A DNA stretch of 64,000 nucleotides from Pseudomonas marginalis (GTDB lineage Bacteria; Pseudomonadota; Gammaproteobacteria; Pseudomonadales; Pseudomonadaceae), in assembly GCF_900105325.1 (NCBI RefSeq), contig NZ_FNSU01000003.1:4229501-4293500 (forward strand), in the 5' to 3' direction. The translations under genes were made by a program, and so were the position numbers. Within the stretch, counting starts at the first letter, position 1, and each line of letters starts with the position of its first letter. Under the pieces are notes generated by a model. It ran no database searches, had not been told where the DNA came from, and saw only the letters and a program-made list of their open reading frames with translations. Shown here in pieces: positions 44,886 through 54,116 of the stretch.

Positions 44886-45374
44886 ATGGCTGTTGATATT
44901 TTCATCAAGATCGGCGACATCAAGGGCGAGTCCATGGACAAGGCCCACAAGGACGAAATCGACGTGCTGAACTGGAGCTGGGGCATGGCCCAGTCCGGCA
45001 ACATGCACGTTGGCGGTGGCGGCGGCGCGGGCAAGGTGAACATCCAAGACCTGTCGCTGACCAAGTACGTCGACAAGGCCTCGCCGAACCTGATGATGCA
45101 CTGCGCCAGCGGCAAGCACATCGACAAGGTCAAGCTGACCGTGCGCAAGGCCGGTGGCGAAAGCCAGGTCGAGTACATGGTGATCAATCTGGAAGAAGTG
45201 CTGGTAACGTCCCTGAGCACCGGCGGCTCGGGCGGCGATGACCGCCTGACTGAAAACGTCACCTTGAACTTCGCCCAAGTGATGGTCGACTACCAGCCGC
45301 AGAAAGCCGACGGCACCAAAGACGGCGGCGCGATCAAGTTTGGCTGGAACATCCGTTCCAACACCAAGCGCTGA
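44886..45374 (+). CDS. hcp: T6SS tube protein Hcp
   Basis: A 162-residue Hcp1-type protein starting MAVDIFIKIGDIKGESMDK; the GGGGGAGKVNIQDLSLTKYVD and VDYQPQKADG segments are typical. Hexamers stack into the inner tube and carry small effectors. The ATG at 44886 follows a GAGGGAG site; an upstream frame start at 44859 is not conserved. It stands between two REPIN elements, which could stabilise its mRNA and allow higher hcp expression, an inference from known REP effects. Confidence 0.97.
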   Translation: MAVDIFIKIGDIKGESMDKAHKDEIDVLNWSWGMAQSGNMHVGGGGGAGKVNIQDLSLTKYVDKASPNLMMHCASGKHIDKVKLTVRKAGGESQVEYMVINLEEVLVTSLSTGGSGGDDRLTENVTLNFAQVMVDYQPQKADGTKDGGAIKFGWNIRSNTKR

Positions 45375-45389
45375 TACGCCTGCCTCGCT

Positions 45390-45544
45390 CCGCCGTAGCA
45401 GCTGCCGAGCGAAGCGAGGCTGCGTTCGAGGACGAAGTCCTCGCACACCAGGCACTGAGGTTTACCTGATGAAACTCAGTGCCTGCTCTACGACTGCTTC
45501 GCAGTCGGACGCAGCCTTGCTTCGCTCGGCAGCTGCTACGGCGG
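45390..45544. repeat. Large REPIN/inverted repeat between hcp and tssE
   Basis: Two 35-base arms (45390-45424 and 45510-45544) that are reverse complements with one mismatch; their key cores are GTAGCAGCTGCCGAGC and GCTCGGCAGCTGCTAC. Between them lies a second inverted pair (CAGGCACTGAG at 45450-45460 and CTCAGTGCCTG at 45475-45485). The whole element nearly fills the hcp-tssE gap and ends 37 bases before the tssE start. A different REP family from the one before hcp. Confidence 0.85.
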
Positions 45545-45581
45545 GTCTTTCATTTTCGATATTGTCCGTGGAGCTGCTTTG

Positions 45582-46097
45582 GTGGTAACTGAAATCGCTT
45601 CCCGCGACCGTCTGCAACCGTCCCTGCTGGACCGGTTGACCGACGACGACCCAACCAATCCCAAGGAAAGCGCCGATAAACGCGTGCTGTCCCTGACCCA
45701 ACTGAAAGCCTCGGTGCTGCGCGACCTGGCGTGGCTGCTCAATACCACGTCGTTGCTCGATGCCGATGCCACGCTGCACACACAGGCAGGCACCTCGGTG
45801 GTCAATTACGGCCTGCCGGCGCTGGCGGGCAACAGCGTTTCCAGCGTCGACATCAAGGCCCTGGAAGCCCTGATCTACCAGGCGATTGCCACCTTTGAAC
45901 CGCGCATCCTGCGCCATACACTGCGGGTGAAGGCCCGCGTCGGCCATGGCGAGATGAATCACAACGCCCTGAGTTTCGAGATCGAAGGCGACCTGTGGGC
46001 GCAGCCGGTGCCCTTGCGCCTGTTGCTGCAAACCGACCTCGACCTGGAATCCGGCCATGTGCGCGTAGTGAATGCCGACCAGCGGAGACGCCCATGA
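45582..46097 (+). CDS. tssE: T6SS baseplate protein TssE (gp25-like)
   Basis: A protein of about 171 residues with a gp25-like lysozyme-fold domain (about 30-150; VVNYGLPALAG and FEPRILRHTLRVKARVG are typical). TssE is a baseplate wedge component equivalent to phage T4 gp25. The start is uncertain between TTG at 45579 and GTG at 45582; I prefer GTG because a GGAG site lies eight bases before it. The end overlaps the tssF start by four bases. Confidence 0.92.
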   Translation: MVTEIASRDRLQPSLLDRLTDDDPTNPKESADKRVLSLTQLKASVLRDLAWLLNTTSLLDADATLHTQAGTSVVNYGLPALAGNSVSSVDIKALEALIYQAIATFEPRILRHTLRVKARVGHGEMNHNALSFEIEGDLWAQPVPLRLLLQTDLDLESGHVRVVNADQRRRP

Positions 46098-47953
46098 ACC
46101 CGCGCCTGCTGGAGCTGTACAACCAGGAACTGCACCACGTGCGTGAAAGCGCGGCGGAGTTCGCCAAGGAATACCCGAAGATCGCCAGTCGGCTGACCTT
46201 GTCCGGTATGGACTGCGCCGACCCGTACGTCGAACGCCTGCTTGAGGGCTTTGCCTACCTCACTGCCCGCGTACAGCTCAAACTCGACGCCGAGTACCCG
46301 ACCTTCACCCACAACCTGCTGGAAATCGCCTACCCGCACTACCTGGCGCCGACACCGTCGATGACCGTGGTGCAATTGCACACCGACCCCGATGAAGGCT
46401 CCCTGGCCAGCGGCTTCCCGCTGCCGCGCGACACCGTGTTGCGCGCCGCATTGGGCCGCGAAACCCAGACCTGCTGCGAGTACCGCACCGCGCACCCGGT
46501 GACGTTGTGGCCGTTACAGGTCAGCAACGCCGAGTACTTCGGCAACCCCGCCGCCGTGCTCGGGCGCCTGGCCGCCAGCGAGCCGAAAGCCAAGGCCGGC
46601 TTGCGCCTGACCCTGCGCACCGGCGCCGAATTGCCGTTCAACAGCCTCGACCTGGACAACCTGCCGCTGTACCTCAGCGGTGCCGACGAGCAACCGTTCC
46701 GCCTTTATGAACAACTGCTGGGCAATGCCTGCGCAGTGTTTGCACGCAAGCCCGGTGGCGATTGGGTCGAGCGCCTGCCCCAGGACGCGCTGCGCTCGCG
46801 GGGTTTCGACGACGCCGATGCGGCCATGCCGGTCGTCGCGCGCGCATTCCAGGGCTATCGCCTGTTGCAGGAATACTTCGCCCTGCCCCACCGCTTCCTG
46901 TTCGTCGAATTCGCCGAGCTGAGCCGCGCGGTCAAGCGTTGCGACGGCCAGGAGCTGGAACTGATCGTGCTGTTCGACCGTCACGAGCCAAGCCTGGAAG
47001 GCAGCGTCGGCGCGGCGCAGTTCCTGCCGTTCTGCACTCCGGCGATCAACCTGTTCCCGAAACGCGTGGACCGCATCCACTTGTCCGACCGAGTCAACGA
47101 GCACCACGTGATCGCCGACCGCACACGGCCGATGGATTTCGAGATTCATTCGTTGAGCGGCATCACCGGCCACGGCACCGGGCCAGAGCAGCCCTTTTTA
47201 CCGTTCTATGCGGTCCGCGATCCATCCCGTTATGGCCGCGACCAGGCGTACTACACCGTGCGCCGCGAGCCACGGGTGTTGTCCAGCGACCAGCGCCGCA
47301 ACGGCCCGCGCTCCACCTATGTGGGCAGCGAAACCTTTGTCAGCCTGGTCGACAGCCGCCAGGCGCCGTATCGCCACGACCTGCGCCAACTCGGCGTGAC
47401 CGCGCTGTGCACCAACCGCGACCTGCCGTTGTTCATGAGCGTGGGCAACGGCAAGACCGACTTCACCCTGGCCGACAGCGCGCCGGTGTTATCCGTGCGT
47501 TGCGTCGCCGGGCCAAGCCGTCCACGCGCCAGCCATGCCCATGACGCCAAGGCCTGGCGCCTGATCAGCCAGTTGTCGCTCAACTATTTGTCCCTGAGCG
47601 AGCAAGGCCAGGGCGCGGCGGCGTTGCGCGAACTGCTGCGCCTGTATGGCGACAGCAACGACGCGGCGCTGCAATTGCAGATCGAAGGCTTGCGCGACGT
47701 CAGCAGCAAGGCCGTCACCCGGCGCCTGCCGATGCCCGGCCCGATTGTGTTTGGTCGCGGCCTGGAAATTACCTTGGAGTTCGATGAAAACGCGTTTCGC
47801 GGCACCGGCGTGTTCCTGCTCGGTGCGGTGCTGGAACGCTTCCTGGCACGCTACGTGTCGATCAACAGTTTTACCGAGACGGTGATCCGTACCACCGAAC
47901 GCGGCGAGATCATGCGATGGAAAGCCAAGCCCGGGCGTCGTCCGACCCTGTGA
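46094..47953 (+). CDS. tssF: T6SS baseplate protein TssF
   Basis: A 619-residue VasA/ImpG-family protein starting MNPRLLELYNQELHHVRESA, the diagnostic N-terminus, with FLEIAYP-type (LLEIAYPHYLAPTPSM) and FPKRVDRI-type blocks further on. It is the main wedge scaffold of the baseplate with TssG and TssE. Overlaps tssG by 37 bases. Confidence 0.96.
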   Translation: MNPRLLELYNQELHHVRESAAEFAKEYPKIASRLTLSGMDCADPYVERLLEGFAYLTARVQLKLDAEYPTFTHNLLEIAYPHYLAPTPSMTVVQLHTDPDEGSLASGFPLPRDTVLRAALGRETQTCCEYRTAHPVTLWPLQVSNAEYFGNPAAVLGRLAASEPKAKAGLRLTLRTGAELPFNSLDLDNLPLYLSGADEQPFRLYEQLLGNACAVFARKPGGDWVERLPQDALRSRGFDDADAAMPVVARAFQGYRLLQEYFALPHRFLFVEFAELSRAVKRCDGQELELIVLFDRHEPSLEGSVGAAQFLPFCTPAINLFPKRVDRIHLSDRVNEHHVIADRTRPMDFEIHSLSGITGHGTGPEQPFLPFYAVRDPSRYGRDQAYYTVRREPRVLSSDQRRNGPRSTYVGSETFVSLVDSRQAPYRHDLRQLGVTALCTNRDLPLFMSVGNGKTDFTLADSAPVLSVRCVAGPSRPRASHAHDAKAWRLISQLSLNYLSLSEQGQGAAALRELLRLYGDSNDAALQLQIEGLRDVSSKAVTRRLPMPGPIVFGRGLEITLEFDENAFRGTGVFLLGAVLERFLARYVSINSFTETVIRTTERGEIMRWKAKPGRRPTL

Positions 47954-48960
47954 GTACGTTGGATGCGATGCATCAGGAGCCCTGGGAATACGATTTCTTC
48001 CAGGCGTTGCGGCGTATCGAGTGCGAATCGCCCGAGCTGCCGCGCCTGGGCCATTCCCTGCGCCTGGCGGATGACCCGTTGCGCCTGGGGCAACAGGCCG
48101 ACTGCACCTTCGCCCCGGCCACCCTGGCCTCGGTCGATCCCGGCGGCGACGGCAAACCGGCACGGCTGGAACAGTTCTTCTTCGGCCTGGGTGGCCCCAA
48201 CGGCCCGTTGCCGCTGCATATCACCGAGTACGTACGCGAGCGTCAGCGCAACAACGCCGACAGCACCAGCAAGCAGTTCCTGGACGTCTTCCACCACCGC
48301 CTGCTGAGCCTGTTTTACCGAGCCTGGGCCGAGGCGCGGCCGACGGTCAGCCACGACCGCCCGGACGATGACTACTGGTCCGCACGCCTCGCGGCCTTGA
48401 GTGGCCGGGGCATGCCGAGCCTGCTTAACCAGGGATTGATCCCCGACACGGCGAAGCTGCACTACAGCGGCCACCTGTCGGCACAAACCCGCTACCCGGA
48501 CGGTTTGAAGGCGATCCTCGGCGAGTATTTCGGCCTGCCGGTGGAGATCGAAGAATACGTCGGCCAATGGCTGGAACTGCCCGAGCGCAGCCGCGTAGGC
48601 GTGAGCGCCAACCAGCTGGGGGTGGACTTCTGCCTGGGCAGCCACGTGTGGGACCGCCAGCATAAATTCCGCATCCGCCTGGGCCCGCTCAAGTTGGACG
48701 ACTACATGGGCATGCTGCCCGGCAGCCAGCCGTTCAACGAGCTGGTGGCGTGGGTGGCCGAGTACCTGGGCCATGAATTGGACTGGGACTTGAACCTGAT
48801 TCTGCAACAACCCGAAGTACCGGCGCTGCAACTCAATGGCCAGTTCCGCCTGGGCTTCAACACCTGGCTCGGCTGCCCTGCGGTTGATGCCAACGACCTA
48901 ATCCTGGCCCGGCATTACGCCGATCAAGCCACCACCTCAAGGAATCCAGAGCATGGGTGA
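47917..48960 (+). CDS. tssG: T6SS baseplate protein TssG
   Basis: A 347-residue VasB/ImpH-family protein. The family start region HQEPWEYDFFQALRRIE lies near residue 20 and LRLADDPLRLG soon after; FFGLGGPNGPLPLHITEYVRER is the strongest family block. Start taken at the ATG at 47917, inside tssF; an alternative ATG (about 47965) would shorten it by 17 residues. Its stop overlaps the clpV start by eight bases. Confidence 0.94.
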   Translation: MESQARASSDPVSTLDAMHQEPWEYDFFQALRRIECESPELPRLGHSLRLADDPLRLGQQADCTFAPATLASVDPGGDGKPARLEQFFFGLGGPNGPLPLHITEYVRERQRNNADSTSKQFLDVFHHRLLSLFYRAWAEARPTVSHDRPDDDYWSARLAALSGRGMPSLLNQGLIPDTAKLHYSGHLSAQTRYPDGLKAILGEYFGLPVEIEEYVGQWLELPERSRVGVSANQLGVDFCLGSHVWDRQHKFRIRLGPLKLDDYMGMLPGSQPFNELVAWVAEYLGHELDWDLNLILQQPEVPALQLNGQFRLGFNTWLGCPAVDANDLILARHYADQATTSRNPEHG

Positions 48961-51616
48961 AATCAGTCGCGCCGCACTGTTCGGCAAACTCAACAGCGTG
49001 GCCTACAAGGCCATCGAAGCCGCCACCGTGTTCTGCAAGCTGCGGGGCAACCCGTACGTGGAACTGGCCCACTGGTTCCACCAGTTGCTGCAACTGCAGG
49101 ACTCGGACCTGCACCGCATCATCCGCCAGTTCAACCTCGAGCCGGCGCGCCTGGCCCGTGACCTCACCGAAGCCCTGGACCGCCTGCCGCGTGGCTCGAC
49201 GTCGATCACCGACTTGTCGTCCCACGTGGAAGAGGCGGTGGAACGCGGCTGGGTGTACGGCAGCCTGATGTTCGGCGAAAGCCAGGTGCGCACCGGCTAC
49301 CTGGTGCTGGGCATCCTCAAGACGCCAAGCCTGCGCCATGCGCTGCTGGGCTTGTCCTCGGAGTTCGACAAGATCAAGGCCGAAGCCCTGAGCGAGCGTT
49401 TTGACGAATACGTCGGTGATTCGCCGGAAAACGCCCTGACTGCCAGCGACGGTTTCAATGCCGGCGCCGTGCCGGGCGAGGCCAGCGGCGCCATGGCACC
49501 GAGTGCGATGGGCAAGCAGGAGGCGCTCAAGCGCTTCACCGTTGACCTCACCGAACAAGCGCGCAGCGGCAAGCTCGATCCGATCGTGGGCCGTGACGAA
49601 GAGATCCGCCAACTGGTGGACATCCTCATGCGCCGCCGCCAGAACAACCCGATCCTCACCGGTGAGGCCGGTGTGGGCAAGACCGCTGTGGTCGAAGGTT
49701 TTGCCCTGCGCATCGTCGCCGGTGACGTGCCGCCCGCCTTGAAAGACGTGGAACTGCGCAGCCTCGACGTCGGCCTGCTGCAAGCCGGCGCGAGCATGAA
49801 AGGCGAGTTCGAACAGCGTCTGCGCCAGGTCATCGAAGACGTCCAGGCCTCGCCCAAACCGATCATTCTGTTTATCGACGAAGCCCACACCCTGGTAGGT
49901 GCCGGTGGCGCCGCCGGGACCGGTGATGCGGCCAACCTGCTCAAACCCGCCCTGGCCCGTGGCACCCTGCGCACCGTGGCCGCGACTACCTGGGCCGAGT
50001 ACAAAAAACACATCGAGAAAGACCCGGCCCTGACCCGCCGCTTCCAGGTGGTACAAGTGGCCGAGCCATCGGAAGACAAGGCGCTGCTGATGATGCGGGG
50101 CGTGGCCTCGACCATGGAGAAACACCACCAGGTGCAGATCCTCGACGAAGCCCTGGAAGCCTCGGTGAAGCTGTCCCATCGCTATATCCCGGCGCGCCAG
50201 TTGCCGGACAAATCCGTGAGCCTGCTGGACACCGCCTGCGCCCGCGTCGCCATCAGCCTGCACGCGGTGCCGGCCGAAGTGGACGACAGTCGCCGCCGCA
50301 TCGAAGCCCTGGAAACCGAGCTGCAAATCATCGCCCGCGAGCATGCCATCGGCATTGCCATTGGTGCGCGCCAGAGCAACAGCGAAGCCCTGTTAAGCGC
50401 CGAGCGTGAGCGCCTGGCGACCCTGGAAAGCCGCTGGGCCGAAGAGAAAACCCTGGTGGATGAGCTGCTCGCCACCCGTGCAACCCTGCGCGAAAAGGCC
50501 GGCGTCGTGGACAGCGGCAACGATGAATTGCGTGCGCAACTGGTCGACCTGCAACAGCGCCTCACCGCGCTGCAAGGCGAAACCCCGTTGATCCTGCCGA
50601 CCGTAGATTACCAGGCCGTGGCCTCGGTGGTCGCCGACTGGACCGGTATCCCGGTGGGCCGCATGGCCCGCAACGAACTGGAAACCGTGCTCAACCTCGA
50701 CCAGCACCTGAAAAAACGCATCATCGGCCAGGACCACGCCCTGCAGATGATCGCCAAGCGCATCCAGACCTCCCGCGCCGGCCTCGACAACCCGAGCAAG
50801 CCGATTGGCGTGTTCATGCTGGCCGGCACCTCCGGCGTGGGCAAGACCGAAACCGCCCTGGCCCTGGCCGAAGCCATGTATGGCGGTGAGCAGAATGTAA
50901 TCACCATCAACATGAGCGAGTTCCAGGAAGCCCACACGGTGTCGACCCTCAAGGGCGCGCCTCCGGGCTATATCGGCTACGGCGAAGGCGGCGTGCTGAC
51001 CGAAGCGGTGCGGCGCAAGCCCTACAGCGTGGTGCTGCTGGACGAGGTGGAAAAAGCCCACCCGGACGTGCATGAGATCTTCTTCCAGGTGTTCGACAAG
51101 GGCGTGATGGAAGACGGCGAAGGCCGGGTGATCGACTTCAAGAACACCCTGATCCTGCTGACCACCAACGCCGGTACCGAGCTGATTTCCCAGGTCTGCA
51201 AGGACCCGGCGAACATCCCCGAACCGGAAGAAATCGCCAAGGCCCTGCGCCAGCCGCTGCTGGAGATCTTCCCGCCCGCCTTGCTCGGCCGCCTGGTGAC
51301 GATCCCGTACTACCCGCTGAGCGACGAGATGCTCAAGGCGATCACACGCCTGCAACTCAACCGCATCAAGAAGCGCGTGGAGACGACCCACAAGGTCGCC
51401 TTCGACTACGACGACGCGGTGGTCGACCTGATCGTCTCGCGCTGCACCGAGACCGAAAGCGGCGGGCGCATGATCGACACCATCCTCACCAACAGCCTGC
51501 TGCCGGACATGAGCCGTGAATTCCTCACGCGCATGCTCGAAGGCAAGGCATTGGCGGGTGTGCGCATCAGCAGCCGGGATAACGAGCTGCATTACGACTT
51601 CAGCGACGCCGAATAA
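48953..51616 (+). CDS. clpV: T6SS sheath-recycling ATPase ClpV (TssH)
   Basis: An 887-residue Hsp100-family ATPase: Clp N-terminal domain (about 1-150), first AAA+ domain with Walker A GEAGVGKT (237-244) and Walker B LFIDEAHTL, a coiled-coil middle (about 430-540), and second AAA+ domain with Walker A GTSGVGKT near residue 625 and LLDEVEKAH. It pulls apart contracted TssB-TssC sheaths for reuse. Both ATP sites are intact. A REP element separates it from vgrG. Confidence 0.97.
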   Translation: MGEISRAALFGKLNSVAYKAIEAATVFCKLRGNPYVELAHWFHQLLQLQDSDLHRIIRQFNLEPARLARDLTEALDRLPRGSTSITDLSSHVEEAVERGWVYGSLMFGESQVRTGYLVLGILKTPSLRHALLGLSSEFDKIKAEALSERFDEYVGDSPENALTASDGFNAGAVPGEASGAMAPSAMGKQEALKRFTVDLTEQARSGKLDPIVGRDEEIRQLVDILMRRRQNNPILTGEAGVGKTAVVEGFALRIVAGDVPPALKDVELRSLDVGLLQAGASMKGEFEQRLRQVIEDVQASPKPIILFIDEAHTLVGAGGAAGTGDAANLLKPALARGTLRTVAATTWAEYKKHIEKDPALTRRFQVVQVAEPSEDKALLMMRGVASTMEKHHQVQILDEALEASVKLSHRYIPARQLPDKSVSLLDTACARVAISLHAVPAEVDDSRRRIEALETELQIIAREHAIGIAIGARQSNSEALLSAERERLATLESRWAEEKTLVDELLATRATLREKAGVVDSGNDELRAQLVDLQQRLTALQGETPLILPTVDYQAVASVVADWTGIPVGRMARNELETVLNLDQHLKKRIIGQDHALQMIAKRIQTSRAGLDNPSKPIGVFMLAGTSGVGKTETALALAEAMYGGEQNVITINMSEFQEAHTVSTLKGAPPGYIGYGEGGVLTEAVRRKPYSVVLLDEVEKAHPDVHEIFFQVFDKGVMEDGEGRVIDFKNTLILLTTNAGTELISQVCKDPANIPEPEEIAKALRQPLLEIFPPALLGRLVTIPYYPLSDEMLKAITRLQLNRIKKRVETTHKVAFDYDDAVVDLIVSRCTETESGGRMIDTILTNSLLPDMSREFLTRMLEGKALAGVRISSRDNELHYDFSDAE

Positions 51617-51638
51617 CGACTGTTGGAATGCAATGCAA

Positions 51639-51668
51639 ATGTGGGAGGGGGCTTGCCCCCTCCCATAT
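51639..51668. repeat. REP element between clpV and vgrG
   Basis: ATGTGGGAGGGGG then CTTG then CCCCCTCCCATAT, a near-perfect 30-base palindrome of the same family as those at 15799 and 62806. It lies between the T6SS structural genes and the vgrG/effector module, so it marks a natural break in the operon and could act as a partial transcription end. Confidence 0.85.
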
Positions 51669-51713
51669 TTCGAACCGGTTCCGTCAGTTATTTAGTCATT
51701 TACAGGTTAACCG

Positions 51714-53654
51714 ATGCTATTCAACCAAGCCTCACGCCTGGCCAAGATCACCAGCCCTCTCGGGCCGGATGTGCTGCTGCTCAATGAAATGGGCGGCGGC
51801 GAAGAGCTGGGCCGCCTGTTCAACTATGAACTGCAACTGACGTCCCTGGACGCCAACATCGACCTCAACCAGTTGCTCGGCAAGCCCATGAGCGTGGGCG
51901 TGCAACTGGCGGACGGCGGCGAGCGGCACTTCCACGGCATCGTCGCGCGCTGCAGCCAGAACATAGACCAGGGCCAGTTCGCCAGTTACCAGGTGACGCT
52001 GCGCCCGTGGTTCTGGCTGCTGACGCGCACCTCGGACTGCCGGATTTTCCAGAACCTGAGCATCCCGCAGATCATCAAGCAGGTGTTCCGCGACCTGGGG
52101 TTTTCCGACTTCGAAGACGCCCTGAGCCGGCCGTACCGCGAGTGGGAATACTGCGTGCAGTACCGCGAGACCAGCTTCGATTTCGTCAGCCGCCTGATGG
52201 AACAGGAAGGCATCTACTACTTCTTCCGCCACGAGCAGGACCGCCATGTGCTGGTGCTGGCCGACGCCTATGGCGCCCACACCACGGTGCCGGGCTATGC
52301 GTCGATCCCGTATTACCCCAAGGACGAGCAGCAGCGCGAACGCGACCACATGCACAACTGGCACCTGGCGCAGGAGGTTCAGCCGGGCTCGCTGGAGCTC
52401 AACGACTACGACTTCCAACGCCCCAGCGCCAGCATCGACGTGCGCTCGGCCATGCCGCGCCCGCATACCGCCGGCGACTACCCGCTGTACGACTACCCCG
52501 GCACCTACGTGCAAAGCGCCGACGGCGAACACTACGCGCGCACCCGCATCGAAGCCCTGCAAACCCTGCATGAACAGGTCGAGTTCGCCGGCAATGCCCG
52601 TGGCCTGGGTTCCGGCCACCTGTTCAGCCTCACCGGCTTCAGCCGCCAGGACCAGAACCGCGAATACCTGATCGTCGGCTGCCGCTACTACATCGTCCAG
52701 GAAAGCCTGGAAAGCGGCGGCGGTTCGGGTTCGGCGCAGTTCGAAAGCAGCCTGACCTGCATCGACGCCCAGCAAAGCTTCCGCCCGCTGGCCACCACCC
52801 ACCGCCCCATCGTCAAAGGCCCGCAGACGGCATTGGTGGTTGGCCCCAAAGGCGAGGAAATCTGGACCGACCAGTACGGCCGCGTGAAGGTGCACTTCTA
52901 CTGGGACCGCCACGACCAATCCAACGAAAACAGCTCGTGCTGGATCCGCGTGTCGCAGTCCTGGGCCGGCAAGAACTGGGGCTCGATGCAGATTCCACGG
53001 ATCGGCCAGGAAGTGATTGTCAGCTTTCTCGAAGGTGATCCGGACCGCCCGATCATCACCGGGCGGGTATACAACGCCGAGCAGACCGTGCCCTACGACC
53101 TGCCGGAGAACGCGACCCAGAGCGGCATGAAGAGTCGCTCGAGCAAGGGCGGCACGCCGGCCAATTTCAATGAAATCCGCATGGAGGACAAGAAGGGGTT
53201 GGAGCAGTTGTATATCCATGCAGAGCGTAACCAGGACATTGTTGTCGAGGTGGACGAGAGTCATTCCGTCGGGCACGACCGCAATAAAAGTATCGGCCAT
53301 AACGAGACGGTGACCATCGGCAACAACCGCCTGCGCATCGTCAAGCAGGAAGACATCCTCTCGGTGGGCCAGAGAAAGACCGACAGCATCAGCCAGAGCT
53401 ACGTCATCGAAGTGGGCGAAAACCTGCGCCTGGTCTGCGGTGAAAGCATCCTGGAGCTCAACGCCAGTGGGCAGATCAACCTGACCGGCGTGCAAATCAG
53501 CTTCTACGCCAGCGGCGATGCCGAGTTCAATACCGGCGGCGTGCTGCACCTGAACAACGGCGGCGGCCCTGGCGCCACGCCCGACGGCCAGGGCCAGAAA
53601 GGCGCCATCGACGCCAATATCAAAGCCGCCTTCCCCGCGCCTAAAAGCTCCTGA
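51714..53654 (+). CDS. vgrG: T6SS spike protein VgrG
   Basis: A 646-residue VgrG: gp27-like base (about 1-380), OB-fold/gp5 region around 390-470 (WTDQYGRVKVHFYWDRH and SWAGKNWGSMQIPRIGQEV are hallmark blocks), then the beta-helical needle ending near 600 with a short tail. There is no C-terminal effector extension, so it acts as carrier for the PAAR-Rhs protein encoded next. Only 15 bases separate it from the DUF1795 chaperone gene. Confidence 0.96.
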   Translation: MLFNQASRLAKITSPLGPDVLLLNEMGGGEELGRLFNYELQLTSLDANIDLNQLLGKPMSVGVQLADGGERHFHGIVARCSQNIDQGQFASYQVTLRPWFWLLTRTSDCRIFQNLSIPQIIKQVFRDLGFSDFEDALSRPYREWEYCVQYRETSFDFVSRLMEQEGIYYFFRHEQDRHVLVLADAYGAHTTVPGYASIPYYPKDEQQRERDHMHNWHLAQEVQPGSLELNDYDFQRPSASIDVRSAMPRPHTAGDYPLYDYPGTYVQSADGEHYARTRIEALQTLHEQVEFAGNARGLGSGHLFSLTGFSRQDQNREYLIVGCRYYIVQESLESGGGSGSAQFESSLTCIDAQQSFRPLATTHRPIVKGPQTALVVGPKGEEIWTDQYGRVKVHFYWDRHDQSNENSSCWIRVSQSWAGKNWGSMQIPRIGQEVIVSFLEGDPDRPIITGRVYNAEQTVPYDLPENATQSGMKSRSSKGGTPANFNEIRMEDKKGLEQLYIHAERNQDIVVEVDESHSVGHDRNKSIGHNETVTIGNNRLRIVKQEDILSVGQRKTDSISQSYVIEVGENLRLVCGESILELNASGQINLTGVQISFYASGDAEFNTGGVLHLNNGGGPGATPDGQGQKGAIDANIKAAFPAPKSS

Positions 53655-53669
53655 CGAGACCCGTTTGCC

Positions 53670-54104
53670 ATGACGTACCGAATCAACGAATTCCAGTTTC
53701 AATTGCCCGCCAGTGAGTTGCAGGACGCGACGATCAATATCCTCAAGTTCCCGGAGTTGGGCACATCCCTGATCGTCAGCCGCAGCCTGTTGGCCGACGG
53801 CGAAACCCTGCACAGCAACTTCAACGACCAACTCCAGCGCCTGGAAAAACAAGTGCAGGATTTGCGCTATCAACCGGGTGTGGACGTGCGTTTGGGCGCC
53901 GCGCAGGAGGTGGAAGGCATCGAGCTGCGCAGCCAATTCAACAAGGGCAATGACAAGGTGTTCCAGTACCAGCTGGCCTTGGTGATACCGGGCACGCGCA
54001 AGATGCTCGCGTTGAGTTATGTGAAGGCGGACACGCTGGGGGATGCCGAGGCGGCGCACTGGGCCTTGATCAAAAACTCGCTGTCGTTCGACGCTATTTC
54101 CTGA
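53670..54104 (+). CDS. DUF1795 (EagR/EagT6-type) T6SS effector chaperone
   Basis: A 144-residue soluble protein that fills the DUF1795/DcrB domain (MTYRINEFQFQLPASELQDATIN, later YQLALVIPGTRKMLALSYV). Eag proteins of this family bind the N-terminal prePAAR motif and membrane helices of PAAR effectors, shielding them until they are loaded on VgrG. Its position between vgrG and a PAAR-Rhs gene with such helices fits this role exactly. Start well placed 15 bases after vgrG; the rhs gene follows 12 bases later. Confidence 0.9.
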   Translation: MTYRINEFQFQLPASELQDATINILKFPELGTSLIVSRSLLADGETLHSNFNDQLQRLEKQVQDLRYQPGVDVRLGAAQEVEGIELRSQFNKGNDKVFQYQLALVIPGTRKMLALSYVKADTLGDAEAAHWALIKNSLSFDAIS

Positions 54105-54116
54105 TGAGTTGCTTGT

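Noticed and set aside
51732..54059. 775-codon minus-strand frame opposite vgrG and the DUF1795 gene
   Set aside because: Shadow of two certain plus-strand genes.
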